This document shows, in pieces, positions 59,895 through 64,000 of a DNA stretch of 64,000 bases (positions are counted from its first letter, which is position 1; each line of letters begins with the position of its first letter). The notes below the pieces were generated by a model that was given only the letters and a program-made list of their open reading frames with translations, did no database searches and was not told the origin of the DNA. The stretch lies in the NCBI RefSeq assembly GCF_014596575.1, contig NZ_NASZ01000017.1:1-64000 (forward strand). The letters are read 5' to 3'. This DNA is from Flavobacterium pokkalii (GTDB lineage: Bacteria; Bacteroidota; Bacteroidia; Flavobacteriales; Flavobacteriaceae). The position numbers were made by a program, and so were the translations under genes.

Positions 59895-61787
59895 TTATTT
59901 CTTTTTTCTTTGAGCCTTCATCGCTTCCTGTTGCTCCATAGCTTCCTGAAGTCGTTGTTGAAACTTACTTTGTTTCTTTGGCTCTTTTTTCTTGTTCTCC
60001 TGAATTTCGGCGTGAATTTTATCACTGTCAATGATGTAATTTTTAATTACTAACATGATTCCGATTGTAATCGTATTTGAAATAAAATAATACAAACTCA
60101 ATCCTGAGGCGTAACTGTTGAAGAAAAACAACATCATTAATGGCGAAATGTACACCATAATTTTCATCATTTTAGCCATATCCGGCATTCCTTCCTGTTG
60201 TGGTGTCGCCATTTGTTGGTCTCCTGTTGTCATTTTCATATAGAAGAAAATGGCAATCGAAGCTAAAATTGGGAACAAACTCACGTGATCTCCATAAGCA
60301 GGAATATGGAACGGTAATTTATACACCGAATCAAACGATGACAAATCATCTGCCCATAAGAATCCTTTATGTCTTAATTGAATTAAGGCTGGAAATAACT
60401 GGAATAAGGCGTAGAAAACTGGCATTTGCAACAAACCGGGCACACAACCCGCCATAGGATTTACTCCGGCTTTGTTGTAAAGTTTCATCGTTTCCTGTTG
60501 TTTTTTCATTGGCTCATCTTTGTATTTTTCACCAATTTCAGTAATCTCCGGACGCAATACTTTCATCTTAGCCTGAGACAGGAACGACTTATAAGTTACC
60601 GGCGACATTACTAATTTCACCAAAATAGTAAATAACACAATCGCCCATCCCTGAGAAATAAACATACTTAAAAATCCATAAGCAGGAATAAAAAGATAAC
60701 GGTTAATCCAACCGAATATCCCCCAACCCAAAGCTACGATGTCTTCTAAATTTCTATCGTAAGATTTTAATAATTTATAATCTGTAGGACCGTAGTACCA
60801 GTTCATTTTTTGGTCAATCTCTCCGTTTTTGAAAGCCAATGGCACTACAGTTTTAAACTGTTTCGTAAAAATGGTATCCTTGTCGGTATCATTTACCAAA
60901 TTATTAGAATACAACTCTACGGTTTTAAACGGCTGTTCTGTCAATAAAATTGACGAGAAAAAATGTTGCTTGTAAGCTACATAAGAAACTTCATCAACAG
61001 TTTCCGTTTTATCGTGTCCCTGACCTAAATAATCTTTCTTACCGTCTTCATATTCGAAATACAATTCCGAATAACGATTTTCATAAGAAACACTTTTTTC
61101 ATTAGCATAGGTTTTAAAATCCCATTCTAATTGCAAAGGTTTATTTGTTTTTAAAATAGTATTCAACCCTTGTGTCTGAATATCAAAATCCAACATATAA
61201 TCGTTAGCTTTCAACACATATTTATAAGCTAAATAAGCATTTTCAGAAGCTTTCAATTTCATTGTCAAAATTTGGTCTTCCCCATTTTTTGTCAATGTTG
61301 GCTCAAAATACAGTTCTTTAGTATTTAAAGTATGATTATCAGCAGTGGCCAATTGCAAATTAAATTGCGCATTGTTGTCTTTAATCAATTGTACCAATTG
61401 ACCGGAACCTTTTTTGGAACGTTCAAAATCTTTTAATGTAGCCTCAACGATATAACCACCTTTGTTAGCAATAGTAAGTTTTACTAATTTATTTTCAATA
61501 GTAGTAAATTCGTCTTTAGCCGATGGCAAAGTAGCTGAATATGCAAAACTTCCTAAGCTTTTTTGCAATTGGGCTAATTGTAAACTATCATTAACTGTTC
61601 CGGAAACGGAGCTGATTTTAGCTGCATTTTCCTGAGTTTTTGAACCTTTAACAACCAACTCTTTTTTGGCTTTTTCTGCCGCAAGTTCTGCATCAGAAGG
61701 TTTGTTTTGATACATTATCCAAAGTAGTATACCGAAAATCAATATAAAACCAATCAGCGAATTGGGGTCAAACTTTTTTTCTTCCAT
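59895..61787 (-). CDS. yidC: Membrane protein insertase YidC
   Basis: A 630-aa inner-membrane insertase that places membrane proteins with or without SecYEG. It has one N-terminal membrane segment (SLIGFILIFGILLWIMY), a large periplasmic domain (~60-340) and a C-terminal cluster of membrane segments with LVMSPVTYKSFLSQAKMKVL and GCVPGLLQMPVFYALFQLFP. It ends in a Lys/Gln-rich cytoplasmic tail as in many Bacteroidetes. It is downstream of pyrG on the same strand. Confidence 0.97.
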   Translation of the reverse strand: MEEKKFDPNSLIGFILIFGILLWIMYQNKPSDAELAAEKAKKELVVKGSKTQENAAKISSVSGTVNDSLQLAQLQKSLGSFAYSATLPSAKDEFTTIENKLVKLTIANKGGYIVEATLKDFERSKKGSGQLVQLIKDNNAQFNLQLATADNHTLNTKELYFEPTLTKNGEDQILTMKLKASENAYLAYKYVLKANDYMLDFDIQTQGLNTILKTNKPLQLEWDFKTYANEKSVSYENRYSELYFEYEDGKKDYLGQGHDKTETVDEVSYVAYKQHFFSSILLTEQPFKTVELYSNNLVNDTDKDTIFTKQFKTVVPLAFKNGEIDQKMNWYYGPTDYKLLKSYDRNLEDIVALGWGIFGWINRYLFIPAYGFLSMFISQGWAIVLFTILVKLVMSPVTYKSFLSQAKMKVLRPEITEIGEKYKDEPMKKQQETMKLYNKAGVNPMAGCVPGLLQMPVFYALFQLFPALIQLRHKGFLWADDLSSFDSVYKLPFHIPAYGDHVSLFPILASIAIFFYMKMTTGDQQMATPQQEGMPDMAKMMKIMVYISPLMMLFFFNSYASGLSLYYFISNTITIGIMLVIKNYIIDSDKIHAEIQENKKKEPKKQSKFQQRLQEAMEQQEAMKAQRKKK

Positions 61788-61854
61788 TTTTAATTTAAAT
61801 TATTTTTCCAGACGTATTGCCTAAACTATTTAAGATTCCATTTTCAGAAAATCC

Positions 61855-63474
<1,620 letters not shown>

Positions 63475-63589
63475 CTAGTTTGTATTGTAGTTGTGTAAAA
63501 AACGTGGCAAAAATACGATTATAAATTTAGATTATGCTAATTTGGAAATGAGATAATTTCTAAAATTGACATTTGTCAACTCAAAAAGA

Positions 63590-63623
63590 AAAACCTCATT
63601 AATTTTACAATTAATGAGGTTTT
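63590..63623 (-). terminator. Terminator overlapping the DUF3820 stop codon
   Basis: AAAACCTCATTAAT (63590-63603) and ATTAATGAGGTTTT (63610-63623) form a perfect 14-bp stem with a 6-nt loop. On the minus strand it is followed by a T-rich run and includes the last codons of the 77-aa gene. Confidence 0.85.
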
Positions 63624-63844
63624 GGATATCTTTTTTTAATATTTCGTATCAATTCTTCTAATCCGTTTAATTTTAATTCATAAACCAACTGAAGTTGTTG
63701 TCCTAACTCTCCTTTTGGAAAGCCTTTATTGTGATACCAAACCACATAATACTCAGGCAAATCTATCAAAAAACGACCTTCATATTTTCCAAAAGGCATT
63801 TGCGTATAAGCCAGTTTTATCAGCTGTTTTTGATAAGCATCCAT
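63611..63844 (-). CDS. DUF3820 family protein
   Basis: A 77-aa protein. KLAYTQMPFGKYEGRFLIDL, then PEYYVVWYHNKGFPKGELGQ, is the DUF3820 core, a short domain with a proposed nucleic-acid or exonuclease link in some fusions. It is Lys-rich at the C-terminus. Its start lies 4 bp after the stop codon of the truncated gene at the window's end, so it is second in that unit. Confidence 0.88.
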   Translation of the reverse strand: MDAYQKQLIKLAYTQMPFGKYEGRFLIDLPEYYVVWYHNKGFPKGELGQQLQLVYELKLNGLEELIRNIKKRYPKPH

Positions 63845-63848
63845 AAAA

Positions 63849-64000
63849 TCAATTCGCTACTTTTACAGTCAAATCGCTGTCATAATACAATATATAAACC
63901 CCTTCATTAGCATAACCTTCCCCCTCTTTTTTGTAATACTGAAACTTATTTTCAAACTGCTGCGTAGCGACCGCATTAACCGTTTCTTCAAAAGATTTAT
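63849..64000 (-). CDS. Hypothetical protein, C-terminal part only
   Basis: The window cuts this gene. 49 complete codons are visible, ending YYDSDLTVKVAN then TGA (63849-63851), with AVATQQFENKFQYYKKEGEG upstream. The pattern is that of a small beta-rich protein. It is translationally close to the DUF3820 gene (4-bp gap). The family cannot be judged from this part. Confidence 0.7.
   Translation of the reverse strand, partial: KSFEETVNAVATQQFENKFQYYKKEGEGYANEGVYILYYDSDLTVKVAN

Overview
The window is a chromosomal segment of a flavobacterium (Bacteroidota, probably Flavobacterium or a close relative). The evidence is an AT-rich sequence with A-rich rather than strong Shine-Dalgarno leaders, many perfect Bacteroidetes -7 boxes (TAnnTTTG) upstream of genes, a type IX secretion sorting domain on a secreted subtilisin, and families typical of Flavobacteriia (DUF4251, DUF3810, DUF4834, LETM1-related protein, YfhO, four-helix-bundle proteins). 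I see no rRNA, tRNA, CRISPR array, prophage or transposase. It is mostly core genome with small accessory insertions.

Layout. 0.2-7 kb: a fatty-acid beta-oxidation operon (MarR regulator, FadN-type bifunctional enzyme, FadA thiolase, FadE acyl-CoA dehydrogenase). Each gap between its enzyme genes is occupied by a ~430 bp cassette made of one four-helix-bundle gene bracketed by 31-32 bp inverted repeats. 7-18 kb: DUF4251 protein, Cu/Zn superoxide dismutase, LETM1-like protein, a beta-carbonic anhydrase/SulP transporter pair, OxyR, two tandem paralogous mini-genes, MnmD and IlvE. 17.5-27.8 kb: MBL-fold hydrolase, a large conserved protein of unknown function, a hypothetical-gene island bracketed by inverted near-copies of one terminator, Bcp peroxiredoxin, endonuclease III without its Fe-S ligands, a 47-aa protein, an ECF-like sigma factor and UvrA. 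27.8-33.6 kb: envelope-polysaccharide genes (flippase, glycosyltransferase, YfhO) and DUF4834.

33.7-37.3 kb: an outer-membrane protein and a GNAT-fold acyltransferase convergent with a serine-palmitoyltransferase-type enzyme, a plausible sphingolipid/sulfonolipid locus. 37.3-43.6 kb: a membrane-anchored HEPN-like protein among short repeats, OsmC, DUF2200, and an Lrp/AsnC regulator divergent from mesX-mesD (oxygen-dependent, folate-independent methionine synthase) and a BASS-family transporter. The divergent promoter region carries two 13-bp dyads 30 bp apart. 43.8-51.5 kb: NYN-LOTUS protein, FMN-dependent glutamate-synthase-like protein, RdgB-type NTPase, DEAD-box helicase, CarboxypepD_reg-like protein, PepD. 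51.5-64 kb: DUF3810 putative metallopeptidase, PlsC-like acyltransferase, CoA pyrophosphatase, nitronate monooxygenase, T9SS-secreted subtilase, MnmA, YidC, PyrG, DUF3820, and the C-terminal end of one more gene.

The strongest candidate for something undescribed is the pair of inverted-repeat cassettes in the beta-oxidation operon. They look like mRNA-borne relatives of the 23S rRNA intervening sequences that encode the same protein family, inserted without disrupting any enzyme gene. Secondary points are the dyad-controlled mesXD promoter, the GNAT/SPT pair, the terminator-bracketed island, the membrane HEPN protein, and candidate small transcripts at about 17.1 kb and 46.2 kb. All functional statements come from reading motifs by eye; no database search was run.
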